From contig CAZXEU010000165.1 in the NCBI GenBank assembly GCA_964639665.1, forward strand, positions 1-48,420: a stretch of 48,420 bases of DNA, in the 5' to 3' direction. Shown piece after piece: positions 17,044 through 25,873 of the stretch. A model generated the notes under the pieces. It was not told where the DNA came from. It saw only the letters and a list, made by a program, of their open reading frames with translations, and did no database searches. The DNA comes from CAZXEU01 sp964639665. Lineage in GTDB: Bacteria > Bacteroidota > Rhodothermia > Rhodothermales > Bin80. Every line of letters begins with the position of its first letter. The first letter of the stretch is position 1. The position numbers and the translations under genes were made by a program.

Positions 17044-18494
17044 TGTCCAGCCATCATCGCATCCAGTGCCGGATGACCCGGCGTGAAATGCTCTCCCTTT
17101 GCCGCAACGGTTTTGGGAGTGTAGCCCTGATGGGGCTTATGGGCAGTGGGGCTTTCGGCCGCGTACTAGGACAGGTCGCAGCACCTGTTGATCCTGCATT
17201 GCGTCCGCTGCGATCCGCGCACCGTGTGCCCAGGGCCCGCAGCATAATCTTTCTCTACATGGACGGTGGTGTCTCGCAGGTGGACAGCTTCGATCCGAAG
17301 CCTCGGCTGTCGCGCGAACACGGAGAGAATCCTCATGACAAGTTCAAGGTGGATGCCACGCAATTTGACGATGTCGGGACGATCATGCAGAGCCCCTGGA
17401 GCTTCCGCCGCTACGGGGAATCCGGCCTCGAAGTGAGCGATCTCTTTCCCCACGTAGGAGCGTGTGCAGACGACCTTGCCGTCATCAGGTCGATGGTTGC
17501 CGACTTTCCGGAGCATACGAATGCGAATTACTTTCTCCATACAGGGACTGGCATACAGGGCCGTCCTTCGATGGGAGCATGGGTCACGTACGGCCTGGGT
17601 AGCGAAAACCAGAATCTTCCGGGTTACGTGATACTCGATGGCGGACTGATTCCGCCGGGCGGTCTGGACAATTTCAATAGCGGGTTCCTGCCCGCCTCTT
17701 TCCAGGGCTCCATATTCCGTGCAGGCGAGCGGCCGCTCGCGAACATAGACCCGCTGGAGGAATCCGCCGATATTCAGCAGCGCAAGCTTGCTCTGATGAG
17801 TAAGGCGGACCAGCGGCTGCTCGGACGTATTGGTCCCGCCGAGCACGTCGAATCGACGATCTCCAACTATGAACTCGCGTTTCGAATGCAGGCGTCGGTG
17901 CCCGAGTTGACGAGTATTGCCACCGAAACGGAGGCAACCAGGAAACTATATGGAATGGATTCCGCGGATCCCCACACGCGCGGCTATGCCGCACAGTGCA
18001 TTATGGCGCGCCGGCTTGTCGAAAGAGGGGTGCGGTTCGTCGAATTAACCTGTCCTAGGGTTGAGACTCCAAGATGGGATCAGCATGTGAATCTGAAAGA
18101 CGGGCATGAGCGAAACGCCCACGCTGTGGATCAGCCGATTGCGGGTCTTCTCAAGGACCTGAAGGCCCGCGGCTTGATGGAGGATACACTGGTGATCTGG
18201 GCTGGCGAATTCGGACGCACACCCTTTGCCCAGGGGGTGGATGGGAGGGACCACAATCCTTCTGCGTTCAGCATCTGGCTGGCTGGCGCCGGAATAAGAG
18301 GCGGGACTGTTTACGGAGCCACGGATGAATACGGCTACCGGGCCGTCGAAGACATCACCACGATACATGACCTGCATGCGACCATGCTGCACCTCCTTGG
18401 CATGGAGCATGAACGATTGACATACCGGTTCAGCGGGCGCGACATCAGGTTGACCGATGTGGGTGGAAGAGTTATCGACGCTGTACTGGCCTGA
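17043..18494 (+). CDS. DUF1501 protein, Tat-exported
   Basis: This is a DUF1501 family member of the alkaline phosphatase/sulfatase-like superfamily, almost always encoded directly after a PSCyt/PSD1 gene, as here. The N-terminus holds a twin-arginine motif (TRREML) followed by a glycine-rich hydrophobic stretch, so it should be exported folded. Family motifs seen are FLYMDGGVSQVDSFDPKP, the GTGIQGRPSMGAWVTYGLG region, and WAGEFGRTPFAQG with GRDHNP near the C-terminus. The DGG and EFGRTP motifs sit where metal ligands are found in related phosphatases and sulfatases. The true substrate is unknown. The start ATG overlaps the upstream TGA. Confidence 0.9.
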   Translation: MSSHHRIQCRMTRREMLSLCRNGFGSVALMGLMGSGAFGRVLGQVAAPVDPALRPLRSAHRVPRARSIIFLYMDGGVSQVDSFDPKPRLSREHGENPHDKFKVDATQFDDVGTIMQSPWSFRRYGESGLEVSDLFPHVGACADDLAVIRSMVADFPEHTNANYFLHTGTGIQGRPSMGAWVTYGLGSENQNLPGYVILDGGLIPPGGLDNFNSGFLPASFQGSIFRAGERPLANIDPLEESADIQQRKLALMSKADQRLLGRIGPAEHVESTISNYELAFRMQASVPELTSIATETEATRKLYGMDSADPHTRGYAAQCIMARRLVERGVRFVELTCPRVETPRWDQHVNLKDGHERNAHAVDQPIAGLLKDLKARGLMEDTLVIWAGEFGRTPFAQGVDGRDHNPSAFSIWLAGAGIRGGTVYGATDEYGYRAVEDITTIHDLHATMLHLLGMEHERLTYRFSGRDIRLTDVGGRVIDAVLA

Positions 18495-18741
18495 GCCGGA
18501 AAGGGCGCTCCTCTGATCCTTCGCACGTGTACCTGCCAGTCCAGGCGGCATATCCCCGGGTGCTGCGGCATGCACCTGGTCCACTGCTCGGCCGGCGTGC
18601 TTGTCCGTACAGTATGCGTCGGCGCATTCTTATCAAATGCGCTTGGCAGATCGCTTGCAGCGGAAGATTCCGGAGAACTTGCGTTCGGGCAGAACCGACG
18701 TCGGCCGATTCACTCCGATAACTCTCTGAAGGCTGAAGCGC

Positions 18742-19119
18742 CTAGAAGAATTGGTCGACCAGGACAGGGTTGCCGTCCGGATCCTCAAGCACAAAACTTG
18801 CGGGCCCCGAGCCCGATTCGTCGGCTTCCTGAATCAGCGTCAGGCCCTGCTCCTTCAGCCTGCGCTGGATGTCGCGGATATCGGTGAAGTCCTCGAGCTG
18901 CTCCGCAGCATGGCTCAGACCGGGATTGAATGTGAGAATGTTCTTTTCAAACATCCCCTGGAACAGTCCGATAATGGCATGCCCGTTCATCATGATGAGG
19001 TAGCGCTGCTCGCTGCCGCCTCCTGTTACTTTGAATCCAAGCGCTTCGTAGAAGGCACGAGAGGCAGCCAGGTCCTTGACGGCGAGGCTGATTGAGAATG
19101 CCCCCAGTTCTAGCGGCAT
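18742..19119 (-). CDS. VOC family protein (glyoxalase/bleomycin-resistance fold)
   Basis: This is a single vicinal-oxygen-chelate domain of 125 residues. It opens with SISLAVKDLAASRAFYEALGF and closes with FVLEDPDGNPVLVDQFF, both standard VOC edges. Family members include glyoxalase I, dioxygenases and drug-binding proteins, and the sequence alone does not decide among them. It lies 30 bp after another VOC gene on the same strand and is probably co-transcribed with it. A 247-bp gap with no visible gene separates it from the DUF1501 gene, which it faces convergently. Confidence 0.85.
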   Translation of the reverse strand: MPLELGAFSISLAVKDLAASRAFYEALGFKVTGGGSEQRYLIMMNGHAIIGLFQGMFEKNILTFNPGLSHAAEQLEDFTDIRDIQRRLKEQGLTLIQEADESGSGPASFVLEDPDGNPVLVDQFF

Positions 19120-19149
19120 GATCTTCTTTATCGGCCGGTTGGAAAATCC

Positions 19150-19941
19150 TTACGAATCCGACTCTTCGTATGCCGCAATCGCTAAATGCGCTCCCTGCGG
19201 ATCCGCAAATCGTGCCAGACGCCCGACTCCGGCAACATCAAAGGCGGGCAGAATGACGCTGCCTCCACCGCTTACTACGCGCGCAAGCGTGGCATCGGCA
19301 TCATCGACGGTCACGTAGCCGGACCAGTGCGGCGGCACGTCGGGTTGCGGCAGGGGCATCACGCCGCCAACGCCTGCGTCGCCGACCATTATCGTGTGGT
19401 ATGGTCCGGTTGCCATCTCAATGACTTGGATCCTCCAGCCGAATACGCCTGAATAGAAGTCGCAGGCCTGATCGACCTGCTTCGTTTGCAACTGAAGCCA
19501 GCTGAAGAGGCCATGCGTCGCAAAAGCCTTTTCGAACGAGTCCAACTGCTCCTCACCCTCTCGATCAAAGTAGCTGATCACCGCAAGGTATGCACCCTGG
19601 GGATCCAGGAACCAGCAAAACCGGCCGATTCCGGGAGCTTCCATTACAGGAGAAACCTCCGTAGCGCCGGCCTTGGGCAATTCCGCCGCAAGGCTGTCAG
19701 CATCCTCTACAGTTATGTAGAAGCACCACGCGGGGGGCATCGAGGGATCGGGTCGCGTCATGATCCCCGCCGCGTTGGTCCGGCCAGCCTTCATTATGTG
19801 GTAGAGGCCTCCTGTACCCTCAATCTGCATAGGGTTGTCATCCCAGCCGAAAACATTCGCATAGAATGCTGCAGCCTTATCGGCGTCAGCGGCCAACAGC
19901 TCAGCCCAGCTGGGAGCGCCATGGGTGTCAAACGGGTTCAT
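19150..19941 (-). CDS. two-domain VOC family protein
   Basis: Two VOC modules are joined in one 263-residue chain. The first opens with PSWAELLAADADKAAAFYANVFGW and ends with WFLDPQGAYLAVISYF. The second opens with GLFSWLQLQTKQVDQACDFYSGVFGW and ends with RFADPQGAHLAIAAYEE. This arrangement matches the CFP-30B/glyoxalase-like group seen in actinobacteria and many environmental genomes. The function is unknown, with aldehyde detoxification or ligand binding likely. It is the first gene of a two-gene VOC operon. Confidence 0.87.
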   Translation of the reverse strand: MNPFDTHGAPSWAELLAADADKAAAFYANVFGWDDNPMQIEGTGGLYHIMKAGRTNAAGIMTRPDPSMPPAWCFYITVEDADSLAAELPKAGATEVSPVMEAPGIGRFCWFLDPQGAYLAVISYFDREGEEQLDSFEKAFATHGLFSWLQLQTKQVDQACDFYSGVFGWRIQVIEMATGPYHTIMVGDAGVGGVMPLPQPDVPPHWSGYVTVDDADATLARVVSGGGSVILPAFDVAGVGRLARFADPQGAHLAIAAYEESDS

Positions 19942-20290
19942 CGGCAGCAGATCGGGATGGTTTTTGGACGCAGCACGTTACGCTTTACGTCCGAGATAGT
20001 CAACCCGGGTCGTGATGTGTCTCGGCTCCTAGTTTCCCAATATGCAACGTCCGAGAAAACACGCGATCAAGCGGTCTTTGGATTCAACATTTGGTGAGTT
20101 TTCGTAAGGCCGCAATGCCGTTTCATGCCAGATGCGGGGTGCCTTGGTGGCGACCCGTCGGCAAGGACACAGCGAGGAAGACTCCTTGCGATTGGGGGCT
20201 GAAACGTGCATCGCCGCTACCGGGCTCGGTCGGCATCCCCTAGACAGGCGGGCATCAGGACATGTCAAAGTGTGCCGCCACCGATTCCGG
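19942..20290. other. 349-bp intergenic region, nothing recognised
   Basis: The stretch lies between the 3' end of the transglutaminase gene and the start of the two-domain VOC gene, both minus strand. Antisense frames on the plus strand cross it but carry no motif. No tRNA, strong hairpin or repeat is seen. It should contain the VOC operon promoter. Confidence 0.5.
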
Positions 20291-21259
20291 CTATTGATCG
20301 CGGCTATCGCTAACGACCCGCCGAGAAGGAGGAACCTGAGACCTCTGGATGTATGTCCGGGTTTCGACGCGCGGCGGAGCTGCGGTTCCTGCCTTGCCGG
20401 CTTCTGCCACGGAGACTCGTACCTCCAGGCTTGATTCTCCTCCGCCGAAGACGGTGCCCCGGGTGGGAGCTGCGTCGTAGTAGTCTCGTCCGGTTGCTAC
20501 AGGCACGTGGCGGGAATCGGCCAGCGTATTGTTGGTCGGATCGATGCCCACCCAGCCTATTTCCGGCAAGAGGAATTCTGCCCAGGCATGACTCGCACTG
20601 ACGGCAGACTGCAGACCGCCCGTGCCTTCGTTGTGGAGATAACCAGAAACGTAACGACCCGGGATGCCCCAGCTTCGGGCGATAGCAAGCATTACGTGCG
20701 TGTAGTCCTGGCAGACCCCCCTGCCCATCTCCAGTACCTGCGTAAGCGGCGAATCGACTGCAGTGCTGCCTGGCTCGTACGTGAATGATTCGTGGAGCTC
20801 GGCCGCCAAGGCAAGAAGAGACGACAGCGGAGTGGCTCCTTGACAGATTCCATGTTTCGCAATGAACGAATCTAGGGCAGCGCAAGGGAACACGAGCCGG
20901 CTTGGATTCAGGAATCCCCAGTAGCGGACCGGGTCCGTGGTTGCCGCGAGATATTCCCAACTCGGAGACTGGCCGAACGAGTCCTGATCGGCGCTGACCT
21001 CAACCTCTGAAGAGGAATGAACCCTCGTGCTTACGTGCTTGCGGTGAATGTTGACGAGGTAACTGGCATTGCCGAAAGAGTCGCGGAAGGCCACAGGCTC
21101 CGCGACCGGCGTGATATCAAGCGCGAAACCAAGAAGCTGTTGGCGGCTGCTCTGCCGCGGCTGCAGTCTGAGAATGAGGAGGCTGCCCCTTACCGTTTCC
21201 CGGTACCGGAATTCGGATGTATGCTCGATTTGGAGCCGGCGTGATGCAAGAGAAGTCAT
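20291..21259 (-). CDS. transglutaminase-like cysteine protease family protein
   Basis: The N-terminal bacterial transglutaminase-like beta domain (residues 8-90, HTSEFRYRETV...LRLQPRQ) is followed by the papain-like core. The catalytic triad is complete: Cys183 in GVCQDYTH, His224 in ASHAWAE and Asp240 in WVGIDPTNN. Proteins of this type are encoded with a circularly permuted ATP-grasp protein and an alpha-E protein, exactly as here. The trio has been proposed to make or trim a peptide, but the product is not known. The start overlaps the end of the alpha-E gene by 4 bp (ATGA). The C-terminus is basic and proline/arginine rich (QRSQVPPSRRVV). Confidence 0.92.
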   Translation of the reverse strand: MTSLASRRLQIEHTSEFRYRETVRGSLLILRLQPRQSSRQQLLGFALDITPVAEPVAFRDSFGNASYLVNIHRKHVSTRVHSSSEVEVSADQDSFGQSPSWEYLAATTDPVRYWGFLNPSRLVFPCAALDSFIAKHGICQGATPLSSLLALAAELHESFTYEPGSTAVDSPLTQVLEMGRGVCQDYTHVMLAIARSWGIPGRYVSGYLHNEGTGGLQSAVSASHAWAEFLLPEIGWVGIDPTNNTLADSRHVPVATGRDYYDAAPTRGTVFGGGESSLEVRVSVAEAGKAGTAAPPRVETRTYIQRSQVPPSRRVVSDSRDQ

Positions 21260-22236
21260 ACCCGGGGAGCATCCTCGATTTCGTAGTCGAAATAGGCCGT
21301 TCTGATGTCGTCATGGAGCAGACGCGAAGACTCTCCGACCTGCTGCAGGTGGGAGCGAGTGGCGCGTTGATCCTCAAAGTCATGGTTTGGCCAGTCGCAA
21401 TCGATCCTGGCCACCATTCGGCCAACTCGGCGACCTGCTTCAACCGAAAGAGGACTTCCTGCAGAGATCACGACAAGGGCATTGGAAATCTTTCCCGCGC
21501 AGTAGCGGATTGACCGAGCCAGCAGCGGATCAGTCAACAAAAATTTCACCACCAGGGGCGGCTGAACGCGAATGGAAAAAAGTCGGCGATACGTGAGCTG
21601 TGCATCGCAAATGCGAAGCAGTGAGAGCCAGTCTGCCGCAGCCGGCCCCTCACTGGCAGGATATGTGGCCAGCTGGACATCAAGCAACCTGGCCAGCAAT
21701 TGTGTTCGCTCGACGAACTGGCCCAGCTGCAGGAAATGCCACCTCTCGTCGCGGTACATCGTGCTGGCTGCAATCCCGGAAAACGTCCGTACGGCGTTCT
21801 CGGCGCTTTGGTAAAACGTCGCGGGCCTGTCCTTCCATATGTCCTCAATACCTACTTCACGCATGCCGAGAAAAGCGAGGTTCAGGCAGGTCCACATGTC
21901 TTTGCTGAGAGTATTGCGTACCTGGCGGGCATTCTCGCGCGCAGCTCCCAGACAGTTGCGGATCGAATCGGAATTATTGACCTCAAAGGTCAGGTCCGCG
22001 GCGAGCGTGTAGGCGTCCGCCAGCATGAACCAGTCGTCACCCAGATTGGAATCTAGATCACCTCCGATAGGTACCCGGCCCAACGCCCCATACAGGCGCC
22101 GCCAGCTCAGCTCTACTTCCCGGACCGGCCGATCCGTGAGGGTCTCGAATTGCTCCGTCAGCAGCCGGCAACCGTGCTGTGCCCGCTCAAGATAGCGTCC
22201 GATCCAGTAGAGTCCCTGCGCACTTCGCGAAAGCAT
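21256..22236 (-). CDS. alpha-E domain protein
   Basis: This 326-residue, mainly alpha-helical protein begins MLSRSAQGLYWIGRYLERAQ, the signature opening of the alpha-E family. Other conserved patches are NARQVRNTLS, TFSGIAASTMYRDERWHFLQLGQFVERTQLLARLLD and LLTDPLLARSIRYC. The family has no known enzymatic activity. It always travels with CP-ATP-grasp and transglutaminase genes and may be a partner or scaffold. Here it starts 3 bp after the ATP-grasp stop and overlaps the transglutaminase gene. Confidence 0.93.
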   Translation of the reverse strand: MLSRSAQGLYWIGRYLERAQHGCRLLTEQFETLTDRPVREVELSWRRLYGALGRVPIGGDLDSNLGDDWFMLADAYTLAADLTFEVNNSDSIRNCLGAARENARQVRNTLSKDMWTCLNLAFLGMREVGIEDIWKDRPATFYQSAENAVRTFSGIAASTMYRDERWHFLQLGQFVERTQLLARLLDVQLATYPASEGPAAADWLSLLRICDAQLTYRRLFSIRVQPPLVVKFLLTDPLLARSIRYCAGKISNALVVISAGSPLSVEAGRRVGRMVARIDCDWPNHDFEDQRATRSHLQQVGESSRLLHDDIRTAYFDYEIEDAPRV

Positions 22237-22239
22237 GGG

Positions 22240-23736
22240 TCAGTCTGGCAAAACCCAGAGATCCTTTCCGCCACCACCTTGGCTCGAATTGACGACGAGG
22301 GAGCCAGCGGTCAGCGCAACCCTGCAAAAGGCTCCCGGCACCAGGCGTGTCTTGTGACCCCGCAATACGAAGGGCCGAAGATCTACATGACGCGGTGCTG
22401 CACCCTCGTCCGCCAGGCACGGCGCACGGGACAAATCCAGCGTAGGCTGAGAAATGAAGTTCGCCGGGTCCTTGCGGATATCTTCGGCGTAGGCTGCGCG
22501 CTCGGCCGCAGAGGCGTGCGGCCCTACCAGCATGCCGTGGCCTCCCGAGCCCCCTACGGTCTTGACTACGAGCCGGTCGAGGTTGTCGAGAGTGTACTCC
22601 AGCCCTTCCGGATCGCGGCATAGGTGGGTCTCGGCGTTGGCAAGGATCGGCTCCTCACCCAGATAGTAGCGGATGATTTCCGGAACGTAAGCATAGACGC
22701 TCTTGTCATCGGCGACCCCGGTGCCCGGCGCGTTTGCGATGGCAACGTTTCCAAGCCGAAAGGCCTGGAATAGTCCCGGCGTACCAAGTTGGGAATCGGC
22801 ACGGAAAGTCAGCGGGTCGATATAGTCATCGTCTATTCGGCGATAAATCACATCTACGCGTTGCAGGCCTTCCGTTGTGCGCATGTACACGAAGCCATTG
22901 TGAACCAGTAGGTCACTTCCCTGCACGAGCTCAACTCCCATCTCCTGGGCGAGGAACATGTGCTCGTAGAAGGCCGAATTGTAAACGCCCGGGGTAAGCA
23001 GTACGACAGTAGGGTCGGAGGCAGAATGCGGCGCAAGCTCAGCCAGGGTCTGCCGGAGGAGCGTACCGTAGTGTTCGATGTCGCGCACACGATGCCGCCG
23101 ATATATGTTACGCAAGCTGGTCTTCACTGCCTGCCGGTTGGCCAGCATGTAGGAGACTCCGGACGGCACACGCAGGTTGTCCTCCAGTACGAGAAAGCCC
23201 TCGCGGGTACGGACGATGTCGGTGCCGCAGACAGACACGTAGGCATTCAGGGGAACGTTCACTCCACGCATCTCCGTCCGGTACTGCGGGCAGCCGCGGA
23301 CAAGGTCGACAGGTATGACGCCGTCGGCCAGAATCTTGCCTGCTGAATAGATGTCAAGGAGGAACAGGTTCAGCGCCTTGATCCTTTGGCGCAACCCGCG
23401 CTCAAGAAAGCCCCAGTCTTCGGCGCTGACAAGCCGCGGGATGATGTCAATGGGAATTATCCGCTCCTGCGCGCTTTCCTCTCCGTAAACGGAAAACGTG
23501 ATTCCGTCGTGCAGGAACGACCGCTCCGCGCGCTTCTGCAATTGCGCGATCTGGTCGTGCGGCACGTTCTTGAGCGCTTCCCATAGCTTCCGACAGTGCT
23601 CGCGCGGGCCATCACCAGAGTCAAACATTTCATCGTAGAAGCGCGGATCTGCATGGTAGTTGGCAAAAAGATCCCACGGCAGGTTCGAGGGGTGGCTGTT
23701 CCCGCCATTTGCCATGTCGAATGATCTATTGCTCAT
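22240..23736 (-). CDS. circularly permuted ATP-grasp type 2 protein
   Basis: This is a CP-ATP-grasp-2 family member, predicted from the fold to join a carboxylate to an amine using ATP. Typical segments are FYDEMFDSGDGPREHC at the N-terminus, GLRQRIKALNLFLLDIY, VLEDNLRVPSGVSYMLANR, QGSDLLVHNGFVYMRTT and VVKTVGGSGGHGMLVGP in the C-terminal part. The last of these contains the glycine-rich nucleotide loop after the permutation. It is the first gene of the three-gene unit. ATG 23736 or ATG 23715 (MANGGNSHP) could be the start. The substrate is unknown; peptide bond formation feeding the transglutaminase partner is an inference from gene order. Confidence 0.93.
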   Translation of the reverse strand: MSNRSFDMANGGNSHPSNLPWDLFANYHADPRFYDEMFDSGDGPREHCRKLWEALKNVPHDQIAQLQKRAERSFLHDGITFSVYGEESAQERIIPIDIIPRLVSAEDWGFLERGLRQRIKALNLFLLDIYSAGKILADGVIPVDLVRGCPQYRTEMRGVNVPLNAYVSVCGTDIVRTREGFLVLEDNLRVPSGVSYMLANRQAVKTSLRNIYRRHRVRDIEHYGTLLRQTLAELAPHSASDPTVVLLTPGVYNSAFYEHMFLAQEMGVELVQGSDLLVHNGFVYMRTTEGLQRVDVIYRRIDDDYIDPLTFRADSQLGTPGLFQAFRLGNVAIANAPGTGVADDKSVYAYVPEIIRYYLGEEPILANAETHLCRDPEGLEYTLDNLDRLVVKTVGGSGGHGMLVGPHASAAERAAYAEDIRKDPANFISQPTLDLSRAPCLADEGAAPRHVDLRPFVLRGHKTRLVPGAFCRVALTAGSLVVNSSQGGGGKDLWVLPD

Positions 23737-24250
23737 TGCGCTGCTCGCACCGCGTCGGCCGGTCGAATCGCAGGGGAGCAGCGCTGACGGTCACGGCTTG
23801 CTCTGGCGGCCGCTGACCTTGGAGTGGGTGCTGAATTGGCACCAGTGCGTCGCACGCCTCCCGGCAACCTTGGCAAATCGGTGGCACGATTGCATTCCCT
23901 GGCAGATTCGGAGGTTAGTCCATTCGCCCAGGTGCTCCGGGATCCACTGCACCGGTTCCGCGCGACGAAGCGGCCCCGCGAAGCAAGGCAACAATCGGGG
24001 GCAGGGAGGATATGCACGGACATCCTGTCTAGGCTTCTACTCCAGGCTTCAGTCCCCGGAGAGGATCCGGTCCTCTTCCAGCGAGACGCACTACTTGCTC
24101 ACACGCCGACATGGAGGTCGGCCTGTCATTGCCCGGGCTCGGCGGCCAGCAAGGGCGCAGGCGACAGCCTGGTCCGATCACAGCAGGGCGATGCCGCGGC
24201 TCGCCACAAGCGAAGCAGAAACGGGATTCCACAAGCCGCCGGTTTACCGA
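23737..24250. other. 514-bp intergenic region, nothing recognised
   Basis: The region is flanked by the Gfo/Idh 3' end and the ATP-grasp start, both minus strand. A 272-codon plus-strand frame covers it but continues antisense into both neighbours and shows no domain, so I take it as chance. No tRNA, terminator with a T tract or repeat is visible. Confidence 0.5.
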
Positions 24251-25699
24251 CTACAGTGTATAGCCTTCACGGTACGTCCTCTCGACAAACTGATTGGCCG
24301 GGTCGTAATTGGTCACGCGCATGTTTTCGCCGTCCCACTTCAGCTTTACGCGCCCGCTGTAGCGGCTCAGATTCCGCCCCGCCGCATCCTGGAATACTTC
24401 CGGCAGCATAAACGTGCGCAGTGCAAGATTGCCGATCAGGATCATTTCGGTAAACGGTCCGGAGTAGTCGAAGCTTGAACTGCATGCCGGGCCACCCTTG
24501 CAAGCATCAACCCACACGCGCTGGTGCGCACTCATTTCTCCGTCGACACGCGCCAATTCCTTGGGAGGCGGTACAAATCCCTCCATAGCGGATGTAGGCA
24601 GGAGCGTTGGATTGAATCCGTACGTCTCACACATGATCTTGCCCTCCGAGCCCAGGAAAAGGCAGCCGCCTCCGCCATCTCCCATCTGCTCGTCGTCACC
24701 GAGCTCGTCCGGGCGTGGCGGCAGCAGTCCTCCGTCGTACCAGTTTACACGGACAGGGGGCATGTCGCCCCTGGCCGGGAATTCGAACCGTATTATCGAC
24801 GAATTGGGCGCACTTTCCAGATTGTCGATGGGGCGCCAGTTCTCTACAAAGCCAGACGCGCTTGCCTCCACGCTCGTGGGATAGCCCAGCTTCAGCGCCT
24901 TGAAGACAGGGTCCACGATATGGCAGGCCATGTCTCCCAGCGCTCCCGTGCCGAAATCCCACCAGCCGCGCCAGCTGAAGGGCAGATACGCCGGATGGTA
25001 GGGCCGCTCGGGCGCGGTACCCAGCCAAAGATCCCAATCCAGCGTATCGGGTACCGGTGGCGTCTCGGTAGGCCGCGTCAGCCCCTGAGGCCACACGGGC
25101 CGGTTGGTCCATGTGTGAACTTCGTGCACATCCCCGATGACGCCCGCCCAGATCCACTCGCAGACTTGCCGTATGCCTTCGCCGGAGTTGCCCTGGTTGC
25201 CCATTTGTGTGGCAACTCCATACCGGCGGGCCGCCTCCGTAAGGGCCCGGGCTTCGTGGATGTCGTGCGTTAGCGGCTTTTCAACGTAGACATGCTTGCC
25301 CAGCTGCATTGCAGCCATGGCAACGACGGCGTGCATGTGGTCCGGCGTGGACACCGCTACGGCATCAATGCTGTCTCCCATTTCGTCGAGCATTACCCGA
25401 TAGTCTCTGAATCGCCGGGCGCCGGAGTAGCGTTCGAAGCTGCCGGCTGCGCGTGCATCGTCGACGTCGCAGAGCGCAACGACATTGTCCAGCGTGGATC
25501 CGGTTTCATTGTCGAAGCCGCTGGCACCTGCCAGGACCTGCTGTCCTCTTCCCCCGACTCCGACTCCGGCAATGCTGAGCCGGTCACTTGGTGCCGTATA
25601 GCCGGGTCCTCCCAGGACATGGCGCGGCACAATGAGTGTGCTGCCGGCTGCAAGGGCGAGAAAATCGCGGCGAGAAATATCGGGTCTGTCGTCAGTCAT
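24251..25699 (-). CDS. Tat-exported Gfo/Idh/MocA family oxidoreductase
   Basis: This is an NAD(P)-dependent oxidoreductase, probably acting on a sugar or sugar-like compound. From ATG 25699 the protein starts MTDDRPDISRRDFLALAAGS, a clear twin-arginine signal. The Rossmann motif VGVGGRGQQVL follows, and the family signature EKPLTHD occurs after the DHMHAVVAMAA helix. The C-terminal half carries the tryptophan-rich substrate domain (WRGWWDFGTGALGDMACH). The open frame extends upstream to 25756, but that would place 19 residues before the Tat motif, and the extension lies over decayed sequence. Exported members of this family, common in Planctomycetes and Rhodothermota, are thought to use a tightly bound cofactor. 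It is last in a minus-strand series after the DUF4062 gene. Confidence 0.92.
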   Translation of the reverse strand: MTDDRPDISRRDFLALAAGSTLIVPRHVLGGPGYTAPSDRLSIAGVGVGGRGQQVLAGASGFDNETGSTLDNVVALCDVDDARAAGSFERYSGARRFRDYRVMLDEMGDSIDAVAVSTPDHMHAVVAMAAMQLGKHVYVEKPLTHDIHEARALTEAARRYGVATQMGNQGNSGEGIRQVCEWIWAGVIGDVHEVHTWTNRPVWPQGLTRPTETPPVPDTLDWDLWLGTAPERPYHPAYLPFSWRGWWDFGTGALGDMACHIVDPVFKALKLGYPTSVEASASGFVENWRPIDNLESAPNSSIIRFEFPARGDMPPVRVNWYDGGLLPPRPDELGDDEQMGDGGGGCLFLGSEGKIMCETYGFNPTLLPTSAMEGFVPPPKELARVDGEMSAHQRVWVDACKGGPACSSSFDYSGPFTEMILIGNLALRTFMLPEVFQDAAGRNLSRYSGRVKLKWDGENMRVTNYDPANQFVERTYREGYTL

Positions 25700-25759
25700 G
25701 GTGCAGCAGGGATAGTGTAGCAAGGTAAGTTCCGAAGTAAATCGCCTCCAGGGCAATTG

Positions 25760-25821
25760 TCAAGAGCAAAAGCCCAAAACGCGTTGACCAGCAGCATGTG
25801 CGCAGCTCCGGGTTGTCTCCG
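25760..25821 (-). pseudogene. decayed copy of the 3' end of an M14 peptidase gene
   Basis: These 62 bp align without gaps to the 3' end of the intact M14 peptidase gene at 27419-27480. By hand count 45 of 62 bases match, and 33 of 42 in the core (25780-25821 against 27439-27480). In the minus-strand frame the intact residues RATYKLLFNALLA correspond to GAAHMLLVNAFWA. The stop codon is lost, and no further M14 sequence is recognisable upstream or downstream. It lies between the DUF4062 gene and the Gfo/Idh gene. It is either the original gene end left by an insertion or the remnant of a tandem paralogue. Confidence 0.6.
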
Positions 25822-25873
25822 TACGACGCGACGCCCCGCAGCCGGGTCCGGGCTTGAAGTTCGACACCGGGGG

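Noticed and set aside
23660..24478. 272-codon plus-strand frame spanning the gap before the ATP-grasp gene
   Set aside because: Continues antisense into both flanking genes and has no recognisable fold or start context.
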